Shown here: one piece after another, positions 38,507-46,669 of the stretch
Layout of the letters: the number at the start of each line of letters is the position of its first letter
Numbering within the stretch: the stretch's first letter is position 1
NCBI GenBank assembly: GCA_046350115.1
Contig: JAXMAZ010000006.1
Coordinates: forward strand, 193,217 to 257,216
Source: JAXMAZ01 sp046350115
Lineage (GTDB): Bacteria; Planctomycetota; Planctomycetia; Gemmatales; Gemmataceae
Length of the DNA: 64,000 nucleotides
Reading direction: 5' to 3'
Translations under genes and position numbers: made by a program
Notes under the pieces: model-generated
What the model saw: only the letters and a program-made list of their open reading frames with translations
Databases searched by the model: none
Told to the model about the DNA's origin: nothing

Positions 38507-39643
38507 CGGGGCACGCGGTCTCGACGGCGAGCGGGCCGGACCCTCCGGCCCGCTCGCCCTTTCCAAGACCTGCCCTGCGGTCCGTCGCACCTGGTGCCGG
38601 GTGGTCAACCGGTGCGGTCAGCTCGGCGGCTCCGGCGCCTGCGGCCGCCCGTTCCGATCGCCGGCCCCCCGTCCCCCGCCTCTCCTGTTACTCGGTCGAC
38701 GGCCCGAGACCGTGTGGTCCTGCAACCTACTCGCCCCAAGAACTCGTCCGGGCCGACTGAATGACTCTCGGGAGTACCACCGCCGGCGGCTGTCGCCAGG
38801 CCATCGACCATGTGCCGCACGCCGGCCCAGACCGGTACGCCGACGCCACGGGACGGTCGGCCTCTACCTGGCGATCGACTTCGCCATTTGCCGGGAGATG
38901 AGCGGCCGCCGTCAGAGTCACACCCACCCGCCTGCTAGCCGACTCGGCCGTGTGGGAGCTAGGTGGGCGACCGACGGTGACGTGGCGCGGTCAGGTCGCA
39001 GGCCGCACTGTCGTGGTCGACCGGACCCACCCCCGAGCCGGAGAAGTCCAGAAGGCTTTTTGGCCAAAGACCCCCGTCAGCGGCGGCATTGGGGCCTGAG
39101 GCCGCGGCATCCGGTCGTCCATACAGAACGCGCCCGCAGGCCTGGCGACCGCGGTCGCCGCAGGTTCTGGTGCCCAGCGGCGACCGTGTCCACCCGTCGA
39201 TGTCAGCCATCGAGACGTTGGAGCGGACCGTCGGACCGGTTCAGGTGACATCTCCCGTCACGGTGTGACGGACCGCCGGGCAGCAGTCACGCACAGACAG
39301 GTGCGGGGACAGTCAGTCGGTCGTCGCGAAGCTGCCCGGGTACCGCCGGCGGGTCATGTGCGAACGGACGTGGCCGAGCAGATTTCCAACCCGCAGATGG
39401 CCCCTCTGGCATTGGCGGCCAAGGACTTGAAGGGCGACCCTGTCAATGGGGTCAGCTCGGCACGGGCCGCGGACGGACTGTCGACCGTGGTCGAAGGTCG
39501 ACGGCACGGGTGCCGATCATCAGTACCGTGACAGTAGCAGTGGTGGCGCGGGCGCAACGCGGGCCCCAAGGGACGACCGCGGCCCGCCAGGTTAGCCGGC
39601 GGACGCCCCTCCGGGCTCTCAGCCTGCCCCGTCCCCGGGGGCC
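38507..39643. other. Gene-poor region downstream of the RT gene
   Basis: Over 1.1 kb with no supportable gene. Short protein-like pieces occur (for example GLYLAIDFAICREMS near 38860 and GRTVVVDRTHPRAGEVQKAF near 39000), but each is followed by frame loss. They may be relics. CATTGGCGGCCAA at 39410-39422 matches the reverse complement of a motif near 35350. No RNA gene is seen. Confidence 0.35.
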
Positions 39644-39674
39644 TCATTTGCACAAATGAGGCCCTCCCGGGGAC
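39631..39674. repeat. Dispersed palindrome, copy 2
   Basis: Outer arms GTCCCCGGG and CCCGGGGAC, then inner perfect arms GGCCTCATTTG and CAAATGAGGCC around CA. It shares the ATTTG-N2-CAAAT core with 35392-35421 in opposite orientation. On the minus strand its TTTGTGCAAATGA fuses the stop of one frame (AAATGA) with the start of another. Confidence 0.6.
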
Positions 39675-39895
39675 GACTCGCTCAGCCTCGCCGCACGTTC
39701 GCATTGGGCGGTCGGCTCCCGACCCCGGGTCATCGCCCGCTCCGCCATGACCGCGGTGATCCCGCGCACCGACCCCCGGGCGATCACGAGCACGACATCC
39801 GCGTGTGAGTACCACGACCGGACCGCCCGGCCCTCGATGTGCACCCGGACTTGGCCCCGTTTCAATTTCGACTCTGGGGGGAGGTGCTTCGTCAT
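39644..39895 (-). CDS. Possible small protein, 83 residues
   Basis: ATG 39895 reads MTKHLPPESKLKRGQVRVHI, then EGRAVRSWYSHADVVLVIAR and GSVRGITAVMAERAMTRG, ending HLCK at the palindrome. GGGGAGG-like bases overlap the start region. Composition is protein-like in the first 55 residues and weaker after. I do not recognise it. The next leftward frame starts inside its stop codon (ATGA) but looks non-coding. Confidence 0.3.
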   Translation of the reverse strand: MTKHLPPESKLKRGQVRVHIEGRAVRSWYSHADVVLVIARGSVRGITAVMAERAMTRGREPTAQCERAARLSESSPGGPHLCK

Positions 39896-39976
39896 GGCCG
39901 GGCTAGCGGCACGCGCATGGACGCGTCGCTTTGGTCGCGTCCGCGGCGGAGTTCGGCGCGAAGGCGCGTCCGGGAG

Positions 39977-41383
39977 TTAATTCGTGCCCTTTGCGGGCGG
40001 CGTCCACGTCGCCGGCAGCGGGTTCTCGACCGTGAGCGGGGCCGTGTCGCCGTATCGCTTCTGTTCGGCCTTTAAGAGTGTGAGGAGTTCCTTGACCGTC
40101 GCGGCGTGCTCCGGCTGGCCGGCGAGGTCGGCCGTCTCGTCCGGGTCGGTCGTCAGGTCGAACAACTGGGTCCGGTCGACCCGCGGGTAGCGGATTAGCT
40201 TCCACCGGTCGTCGCGGACCGCCCGCTGGACGTCCCGGTACGCGAACACCAGATTCGTGCGGGCGGCCCGGCCGGGGTCGGCGAGCGTCGTGGTGAACTC
40301 CCGGCCCTCGCTCGCGGCCGGCGCGGGCACCCCGCACAGCCTGCCCAGGGTCGGCAGGACGTCGAACAGGTAGCACATCGCGGCCGTCCGCCGGCCGTTC
40401 GGCACGCCCGGGCCGGCGATCACCAGCGGCACCCGGACCGAGTGCTCGTACAGGTTCTGCTTGCCGATCAGCCCGTGGCTGCCGCGGGCGACGCCGGAGT
40501 CGGCGGCGAACACGACGATCGTGCTGCTCGCGTGCGGCGACGTCTCGAGCGCGTCGAGGACGCGGCCGATCTCGGCGTCCAGGTACGACACGTACCGGTA
40601 GTACTCCGCGAGCATCTGGCGCACCCTCCCGGGGTCGCGGGGCCACCCGAGCAGCGCCTCGTCGCGGACGGTCATCTCGCCGTTGTCGAACGGGTGGTGC
40701 GGCAGAGCGTTCGCCGGCAGCGGAAGCGTGTCGGGGTCGTACCGGACCGGGAAGTCGCCCGGCACGACGTGCGGGTCGTGCGGGGCGTCGAACGGCACGT
40801 AGCAGAAGAACGGTCGGTCATGCTTACGGTTCAGGAATCGGATCGCCTCGTCGGCGAACACGGCGCAGGCGTGCTTGGGGGCGAGCTTCGGGGGGCCGAG
40901 CTTGCCGTCGGCCGCGTCGGCGAGGTTCGCCTTCAGGGGGTTGGTCATGCCGCCCGAGAAGATGCCCCGGGCCTCCCGGAACGCGCGGACGAGCGACCTG
41001 TCCCCGTTGTGCCACTTGCCCGAGGCGAACGTGGCGTAGCCGGCCCTCCCGAACGCCTCCGGCCACGTCTCGTCGCGGAGCAGCTTCTCGTCCACGCGGA
41101 ACAGGCTCTGGCCCGAGAGCAGCATCGCCCGGGACGGCACGCACGTGGCAGCCTGGAACCCCCCCTGCATGTAGGCGCGGTCGAACGACAGCCCGCGCTT
41201 CACGAGGCGATCGAGGTGGGGTGTCTTGATGCGCGGGTTGCCCAGCGCGGCGATCGTGTCCGCCCGCTGGTCGTCGGCGAACAGGAACAGGACGTTCGGC
41301 CCCTTCGCGTCGGCGGCACGGGTCGCCGGCGGCGCGAACTGCGTAGCGTGAAGCATCAACCCAAGTGCGAGCGACCGGACCAT
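39977..41383 (-). CDS. Secreted sulfatase (formylglycine type)
   Basis: 468 residues with a signal peptide (LALGLMLHATQFAPPATRAA). NVLFLFADDQRADT supplies metal-binding Asp37/Asp38. The activation motif C81-V-P-S-R85 (ATCVPSRAMLLSGQ) is the C-x-P-S-R type that is converted to formylglycine. Other family landmarks are FASGKWHNGD, FCYVPFDAPHDPHV, VVFAADSGVARGSHG, SVRVPLVIAGPG and a C-terminal RDDRWKLIRYP. It should hydrolyse sulfate esters outside the cytoplasm, probably on sulfated polysaccharide, a hallmark activity of planctomycetes. Length and motif order are normal. Its neighbours do not point to a particular substrate. Confidence 0.93.
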   Translation of the reverse strand: MVRSLALGLMLHATQFAPPATRAADAKGPNVLFLFADDQRADTIAALGNPRIKTPHLDRLVKRGLSFDRAYMQGGFQAATCVPSRAMLLSGQSLFRVDEKLLRDETWPEAFGRAGYATFASGKWHNGDRSLVRAFREARGIFSGGMTNPLKANLADAADGKLGPPKLAPKHACAVFADEAIRFLNRKHDRPFFCYVPFDAPHDPHVVPGDFPVRYDPDTLPLPANALPHHPFDNGEMTVRDEALLGWPRDPGRVRQMLAEYYRYVSYLDAEIGRVLDALETSPHASSTIVVFAADSGVARGSHGLIGKQNLYEHSVRVPLVIAGPGVPNGRRTAAMCYLFDVLPTLGRLCGVPAPAASEGREFTTTLADPGRAARTNLVFAYRDVQRAVRDDRWKLIRYPRVDRTQLFDLTTDPDETADLAGQPEHAATVKELLTLLKAEQKRYGDTAPLTVENPLPATWTPPAKGTN

Positions 41384-41399
41384 GTGAGAGACCGTGGGG

Positions 41400-41483
41400 T
41401 TAGTTCATCTTCTCGACGGAATCGCGGAACTGCTGGACGAGTTCGACGGGGCGAGCGTCCTTGTAATTGGCGTGGGCCGGCAT
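41400..41483 (-). CDS. Possible 27-residue peptide or gene tail
   Basis: ATG 41483 overlaps the TGA of the upstream RCW gene by one base (TGATG). The frame reads MPAHANYKDARPVELVQQFR and DSVEKMN before TAA 41402-41400. The sequence is natural-looking and ends 17 bases before the sulfatase start. It may be a small coupled peptide, or the leftover C-terminus of a gene otherwise deleted. Confidence 0.3.
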   Translation of the reverse strand: MPAHANYKDARPVELVQQFRDSVEKMN

Positions 41484-42790
41484 CACTCCGGTGTCCCGGT
41501 CGGAGCCAGTAGCCCGTCCAGTACCCAGCAGCCGCGGGCGTGCCGGCCGCCGTCCCGGCAGTGGGTCAGCACCTGCTCGTTACCACACCCGGCGTCCTCC
41601 AGGGCGTCGGCCAGCACCGGCAGGGCGGCGAAGCCCCGGCCGACGTAGGCCCCCCGGGCGATGGTGACCGCGGTCGGGGTCCGCCAGTCCGGGTCGCACG
41701 CGACTGGCCGGAACGGGGTGCCGCAAAGGCAGCGGATCAGGTCGCAGCTCGCCCGGCAGCGGTCGGGGAACAGCCGCTGAACGAGCAGCGGGAACTGGTT
41801 CGGCTCCAGGTGGCAGAAGTCGAGCTGGTCCCGGGCGTGGGCCGGCGAGAAGCCGGCCAGCAGCGGCTCCCCCGGGTCGCGGTAATGGGTGCGGCCGACG
41901 ACCGGGGCCGCGTCCAGACGGTCGGCGGCCGTCTCCACCCCGTCGGCGAACCGCTCCATCACCCGGGCCATCTCCCGGAACCGCTCCGGCGACCCGTCCG
42001 GGCGTGTGTCGGCCAGGTGGTACTCGACCAGCGCGGCGAGGAGGAGTTGGGCCTGTCGGTCGCCCACCCGGAACAGGCCGGGCACCCGGATCGGCCGCGA
42101 GGGGACCGGCGGCAGGAGGCCGAGCCTGCGGGCGAACCCGGCGAGCCGCCCCTGGGGCGGACCGATAAGCGGGGGCGGCACGAAGCGCGGGAACGCCTCC
42201 CGGCAGAGCCGGCGGAACTGGTCGGTGTGCCGCCAGCGCGGTTCGGTGAGCGGGCCGCCGGTCGGCCAGTCCTCCGGCCGTGGCTCGAAGTGACCGGCGA
42301 ACCAGCCCATCCGGTGGGCCGCCGGGTCGTGGTCCGTCACCTCGCCGAACCGGGCCGCCGCCTGCACGTCGAACGAGTACCCGCCGGCCTGCCCCCGCAG
42401 CCGGACCGTCTGCACGTTGGGCTTGTACCGCGTGGCCAGCTCGACAGACGCCCGCCCGACATGGTGCATGTCGTAGACGTACAGCACCGGCGGCGGCCAG
42501 GGTCTGTCGGTCCCCACGTCGCCGGAGCCGTACTCCCACCGCGACGGCTCGCCCCGGTCCTGGTCCGCCCCGGCCAGCACCAGCGACAGGCTCGGCCCGA
42601 TCGGGCACTCGGCCTCTTGCACGCCGAACGTGATCGGGTCCATCTCGCAGCTGACCGTCACGGCCAGGGCCGGCCGGCCGCCATGGGGGTGTTGGACGAA
42701 GGTGACGACGGCCTCGTCCACGCGAAAGGTGTGCTCGGCTTCCCCGTGCCGGAGGGTGAACCGGCCGCGTGCCACATGTTGTTCGCCCAT
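41483..42790 (-). CDS. RCW-family two-domain protein of unknown function
   Basis: 435 residues from ATG 42790 (MGEQHVARGRFTLRHGEAEH). The upstream in-frame extension to 43474 is only antisense of the kinase. The first 200 residues form a beta-rich domain (DEAVVTFVQHPHGGRPALAV, LYVYDMHHVGRASVELATRY). The C-terminal 110 residues carry GTPFRPVACDPDWRT, LPVLADALEDAGCGN and GRHARGCWVLDGLL. That is the same pattern as the 8853-9500 protein and many Gemmata-type proteins. Function is unknown. It diverges from the kinase gene across 92 bp, suggesting shared control. Confidence 0.75.
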   Translation of the reverse strand: MGEQHVARGRFTLRHGEAEHTFRVDEAVVTFVQHPHGGRPALAVTVSCEMDPITFGVQEAECPIGPSLSLVLAGADQDRGEPSRWEYGSGDVGTDRPWPPPVLYVYDMHHVGRASVELATRYKPNVQTVRLRGQAGGYSFDVQAAARFGEVTDHDPAAHRMGWFAGHFEPRPEDWPTGGPLTEPRWRHTDQFRRLCREAFPRFVPPPLIGPPQGRLAGFARRLGLLPPVPSRPIRVPGLFRVGDRQAQLLLAALVEYHLADTRPDGSPERFREMARVMERFADGVETAADRLDAAPVVGRTHYRDPGEPLLAGFSPAHARDQLDFCHLEPNQFPLLVQRLFPDRCRASCDLIRCLCGTPFRPVACDPDWRTPTAVTIARGAYVGRGFAALPVLADALEDAGCGNEQVLTHCRDGGRHARGCWVLDGLLAPTGTPE

Positions 42791-42882
42791 GACCCGGCCT
42801 CCCCGACGCGTCCGGCCGAGTGTACCACTGAAAGAGGTCGGCCGCTCGGCCCGACCTTTCAGCCGTCCCCAGGGGTGGTGCC

Positions 42883-45142
42883 GTGACCGACGCCCAGTTC
42901 GTGGCCCACGTCGGCGGCTGGGACCGCCCGCGGGAACACCCCGACTCCCGCCAGCTGTGCGCCGAGCTGCTGGACCGCTACCGGCGGGCGGCCAGCCCGC
43001 TCCGGGCCGCCCTCCGCAACGCCGCCCGCCGCGGTCCGACTGTGCTGGCGAGCTTGGACCATCATGTGGAGTCCGTTCAGCGGCAGATGGCGCCCGAGAT
43101 CGCCCTCCAGGTCGGCCTGACCGCCGTCGCCCTGACCGGCGGCGGGGCGGGCGACTGGCGGGACCTGGTCGTCCGGCTGACCGCCCTCTGGGCGATGGCC
43201 GCGCGGGCCGGCATCGACCCGCGGCCGCACTTCCTGGCCGCGGCCGCGACGGCCGACGACACCATGCGACACGGCGTCTCGGGCCTGTCCACCCGCGGGC
43301 TGATCGAGCACGCCGTCCGCCTGGTGGACCTCGGGCAAGCCGCCGTCCCGGTCGAACCGCCCCCGGCCGCCGCGTTGCCCCCGTGCCCGGCGTGCGGCCG
43401 GCCGCTGCGGTCGCCCACCGCCCGCCAGTGCTTCGAGTGCGGGGCCGACTGGCACACCGGCCCGCCGCCGGCACAACCGACGGAGTCCACCCGGCCGCAT
43501 GCCCCGGCCCCGGACGCGACCGCCTCCCACCCCATCGACCCGGACGCGACCGACGCGCACGCCCCGGCTACGAACGACACCGGCGACGCCAGCCCCCCGG
43601 CGGCCGCCGCCCCCGAGCCGGTCCCCGTCGGCGGCCGCTACCGGCTCGGGGCCGAACTGGCCCGGGGCGGGATGGGGGTGGTGTACCGGGCGATCGACAC
43701 CGCCTTCTGGCGGGAGGTGGCGGTCAAGGTGGTCGGCCCGGACCTGGCCGGGTCGGAGGCCGAGCGGCGGTTCGTGGCCGAGGCCCGCATCACCGGCCGT
43801 CTCCAGCACCCCTCGGTGCCACCGGTCCATGACCTGAACACGTTGGCCGACGGCCGCCCGTTCCTGGCGATGAAGCTGATCCAGGGCCGCACCCTGGCCG
43901 ACGAGCTGCGGGCCGCCCGGGCGGCCGGGGAGCCCGAGCCGGACGAGCGGGACCGGCTGGTGCGGGCGTTCGAGCAGGTGTGTTTGGCCGTCGCCTTTGC
44001 CCACAGCCGGGGGGTGATCCACCGCGACCTGAAGCCGGCCAACGTGATGGTCGGGGCGTTCGGCGAGGTCCAGGTGATGGACTGGGGGCTGGCGAAGGTG
44101 CTGTCCGCTCCGGCGGCCGACGCGCCCGCCCCCGCCGGGGCGGCGGACGACTGGCCGGCCGGCCTGGACGGGCGGACGGCGGCCGGCCGGGTGCTCGGCA
44201 CCCCGGCGTACATGCCGCCCGAGCAGGCCCGGGGGGAGGCCGACGCGGCCGACGAGCGGGCCGACGTGTTCGCCCTCGGCGGCATCCTCTGCACCCTGCT
44301 GACCGGCCGCCCGCCGTACACCGGGCCGACCGCCCGGGCGGTGTGGGAGAAGGCGGCCCGGGCCGACCTGGCCGACGCGCTGCGGGGCGGCTGGACGCGG
44401 TCAAGGGGCGGGGCGGCTGGTCGAGCTGGCCCGGCGGTGCCTGCGGCCCGACCCGGCCAAGAGGCCGGCCCATGCCGGGGAGGTGGCCGTGGGCGTGCGG
44501 GCGGCACTCGTCTGGGCCGAGCGGCTGAAGCGGGGGGAGGAGCTGACGCTGGCCACCAGCGACGCCGCCCACGCCTCCCGGCAGGCGGCCCGCCGGTCGG
44601 GGGGGCTGGTGCTGCTGGCCGTGGCGGCGGTGGCCCTGGCCGGGCTGGTGGTCTGGTGGGGGGAGACCCGGCTGGACGCCCAGGCATGGGAGCACATGCC
44701 CGACCTGACCGCGTCCGTGGCCCGGGCCGTCGATCAGCGGCGGCTGACGGGGGACGCCAACGCCCCGTACCGGGACAGGCTGGTCCGACGGTTGGAGGCG
44801 ACGGCCAAGCGGCTCGACCCGCCGTGGGCGGCCGACCCCCGCGTCCTGCTCAGCGTGTTGCACGCCGCCGAGAACAAGCCGGACCTGGCCGCCCGCGCCT
44901 GGCAGGCGGCCACCGACTTGTACGCCCCGCGGGCCGCCCCCGAGTTCCGGGAGGGGATGCTGGCGCTGCACGCGGTCCTCGGGCTGATGCGGGACGAGCC
45001 GGCCGGCGAGTTCGAGCGGCTGCTCGCCGAGCGGGCCGGGCCTCACCTCGACCGCGACGACCGGCTGCCGACGGGGGTCGTGGGCAGCGACGCGTTACAA
45101 ATTGCCCGCAAGCGCGTCAAAGCCGCGAAGGTGAAGTCATGA
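42883..45142 (+). CDS. Membrane Ser/Thr protein kinase (one frameshift)
   Basis: GTG 42883 opens an N-terminal helical domain. A zinc ribbon follows (C168-P-A-C171 and C183-F-E-C186), then a Pro/Ala linker and a kinase domain from about 251. It has ELARGGMGVVYRA (glycine loop), VAVKVV (K282), HSRGVIHRDLKPANVMV (catalytic loop), VMDWGLAKV (DWG for DFG) and LGTPAYMPPEQARG (activation loop). All catalytic residues are present. Near 44395-44470 the frame shifts by one base. The C-lobe end (VELARRCLRPDPAKRPAHAG) and the tail continue in the frame ending at TGA 45142, with a TM helix LVLLAVAAVALAGLVVWW and a helical extracytoplasmic part. A single indel in G-rich DNA suggests an assembly error more than decay. 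Confidence 0.8.
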
Positions 45143-45278
45143 CCGGCCCGTGGCTCGTGACGGGTCGGCCGGTAGCAGGGCAGCGGGTCGCGAACCGGTG
45201 GCTACTTCCTGGGCCGTTTCGACGAAGGTGGCGCGAAGGTGGCGCGGCTTACCAAATGGGTCGGCTGGGGTGCAAACA

Positions 45279-45320
45279 CCGGATGTCGGCCGGACCCCCT
45301 CGGGGCCGGCCGACATCCGG
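45279..45320 (+). terminator. Long hairpin between kinase gene and tRNA-Ser
   Basis: 15-base perfect arms CCGGATGTCGGCCGG and CCGGCCGACATCCGG, with a further CCCC/GGGG pairing in the 12-base loop. It stands about 135 bases after the kinase stop and 63 bases beyond the 3' end of the leftward tRNA. It could end transcription from either side. Confidence 0.65.
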
Positions 45321-45383
45321 TTCACCTGTCCTTAGTTAATACCAGGTAACGATTTGCGACTCGACCTGATTGCATCCATCAGC

Positions 45384-45471
45384 GGAGAGGGCGGGATTCG
45401 AACCCGCGGTGCAGTGTTACCCGCACGCCGCTTTAGCAAAGCGGTGCTTTCGACCACTCAGCCACCTCTCC
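45384..45471 (-). tRNA. tRNA-Ser(GCT)
   Basis: The minus strand reads GGAGAGGTGGCTGAGTGGTC at the 5' end, with CTTTGCTAAAG as anticodon arm and loop (anticodon GCT at 45437-45435). A long variable arm of class II type and GGTTCGAATCC for the T arm follow. The acceptor stem pairs GGAGAGG with CCTCTCC. It is 88 nt long; CCA is not encoded. It reads AGC and AGU codons. No partial duplicate that would mark an integration site is visible nearby. Confidence 0.97.
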
Positions 45472-45514
45472 GACACGCGAATCCTACCACCCGGCACCCC
45501 GACCGACAAGCCGT

Positions 45515-46357
45515 TCACCCGTTCGCCAGGCAGTCCCGAAGGAATCGCACCCCGTGCTCGATGTCGCGGAGCCGTTCCATCTGTGTCCCCACCTCCCGCT
45601 CGATACACAAAGGCCCGCGATAGCCAACCCGCTTCAACGCGCGGACGAACTCGTCCGTGTTCGTCTGGCCCCGGCCGAGCGGCACCTCCTCGCCCCAGGT
45701 ACCCGGGATCGTCGGCCGGTTGGCGTCCTTCACGTGGACGCTGCGGATGTCCGAGGCCAGAAGTTCGACCGCCTTCAGCGGGTCGTCCTTGTCGTACAAG
45801 AGCATGTTCGCCGGGTCGAAGTTCACCTTCAAGTTGGGACTTTTCAGATCGTCCAGCGTCCGGCGAAGAAGTGAGGCGGACTCCTGGCCGGTCTCGAACG
45901 CCACCGTCACCCCCTGTCGGGCCGCCAGGTCGGCCACCTGGGCCAGCATGTCCAGGAAGGACCTTCGGCCGGGGTCGCCGACGTCCGGGATGAAGCCGGC
46001 GTGCAACATCAGGTCCGACAGGCCCAGTTCCCGAGTGCGGGCCAGACCCCACTTAAACCGTTCGAGCCGCTCTGGACGGGTGGCCGGGTCGCCGAACCCG
46101 CCGGTCTTCTCGATCGTCTGCGGGGTGGTGTAGTCCTCCCCCGGAAAACCGAGCATGGCCCCGCTCATGCGAAAGCCGGCGGCCAAGGCCGCGGCCGGCA
46201 TGGCGTCCCCCTCGGCCCACGAGGCGTGATGGGGGTCGCCACAGGCGATCTGGACCACGTCGATGCCGAGCCGGTCCATGAACCGTTTCAGTTCCGGCAC
46301 GCTGGTCACTTGCAGGGACCAACTGCACACCCCGATGGCCAGCGGTTCGATCGCCAT
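45515..46357 (-). CDS. Sugar phosphate isomerase/epimerase family (xylose isomerase-like TIM barrel)
   Basis: 280 residues from ATG 46357 (MAIEPLAIGVCSWSLQVTSV); the longer upstream frame has no coding character. Family landmarks are GIDVVQIACGDPHHASWAEG, LMLHAGFIPDVGDP, VAFETGQESASLLRRTLDDL, LKVNFDPANMLLYDKDDP and SVHVKDANRP, with CIEREVG near the end. E, D, H and E residues at these places bind the divalent metal in this fold. The exact substrate cannot be told. Planctomycetes carry many such cytoplasmic enzymes for unusual sugars. It lies 43 bp from tRNA-Ser, with a 0.3 kb free upstream region. Confidence 0.9.
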   Translation of the reverse strand: MAIEPLAIGVCSWSLQVTSVPELKRFMDRLGIDVVQIACGDPHHASWAEGDAMPAAALAAGFRMSGAMLGFPGEDYTTPQTIEKTGGFGDPATRPERLERFKWGLARTRELGLSDLMLHAGFIPDVGDPGRRSFLDMLAQVADLAARQGVTVAFETGQESASLLRRTLDDLKSPNLKVNFDPANMLLYDKDDPLKAVELLASDIRSVHVKDANRPTIPGTWGEEVPLGRGQTNTDEFVRALKRVGYRGPLCIEREVGTQMERLRDIEHGVRFLRDCLANG

Positions 46358-46669
46358 GACACACCTCACGCAACCCGACACCGGTGTCCGTCCGGCGGAC
46401 GGGTGTCGGTGAACTGGACACCGTCGGTCGGCCGGAGCGGGCCGACCGACGGGGAAAACCGAGACGAATCTGGTTGTCAGCCTATATCTTGTGGCCGACC
46501 GGTCGGAATTCCACGCGGCGTGGAACGGCCCGTGCATTACCACCCTGTGTTCTTGAAAACGCCGCCGGTCGTTTCCCGATCAAGCTCCGCTTCGCCCTCG
46601 GAGCGCGGCCCGGGGGTTCGAGGCGCGACGCGTGCCCACGTCGTGTCTCGCCCCCGGGCACCGTACACG
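46358..46669. other. Intergenic region between isomerase and GH3 genes
   Basis: About 310 bases downstream of the GH3 gene and upstream of the isomerase gene, both leftward. It contains a locally AT-richer patch near 46480-46500 that could hold the isomerase promoter. No gene or strong hairpin is seen. Confidence 0.4.

Noticed and set aside
37085..39643. A diversity-generating retroelement or retron around the RT
   Set aside because: I see no Avd gene, no template/variable repeat pair with adenine-biased differences, and no convincing msr/msd-type inverted repeats next to the RT.
45384..45471. tRNA-Ser as the integration site of a genomic island
   Set aside because: No integrase adjoins it, no partial tRNA copy is visible, and genes on both sides look chromosomal.
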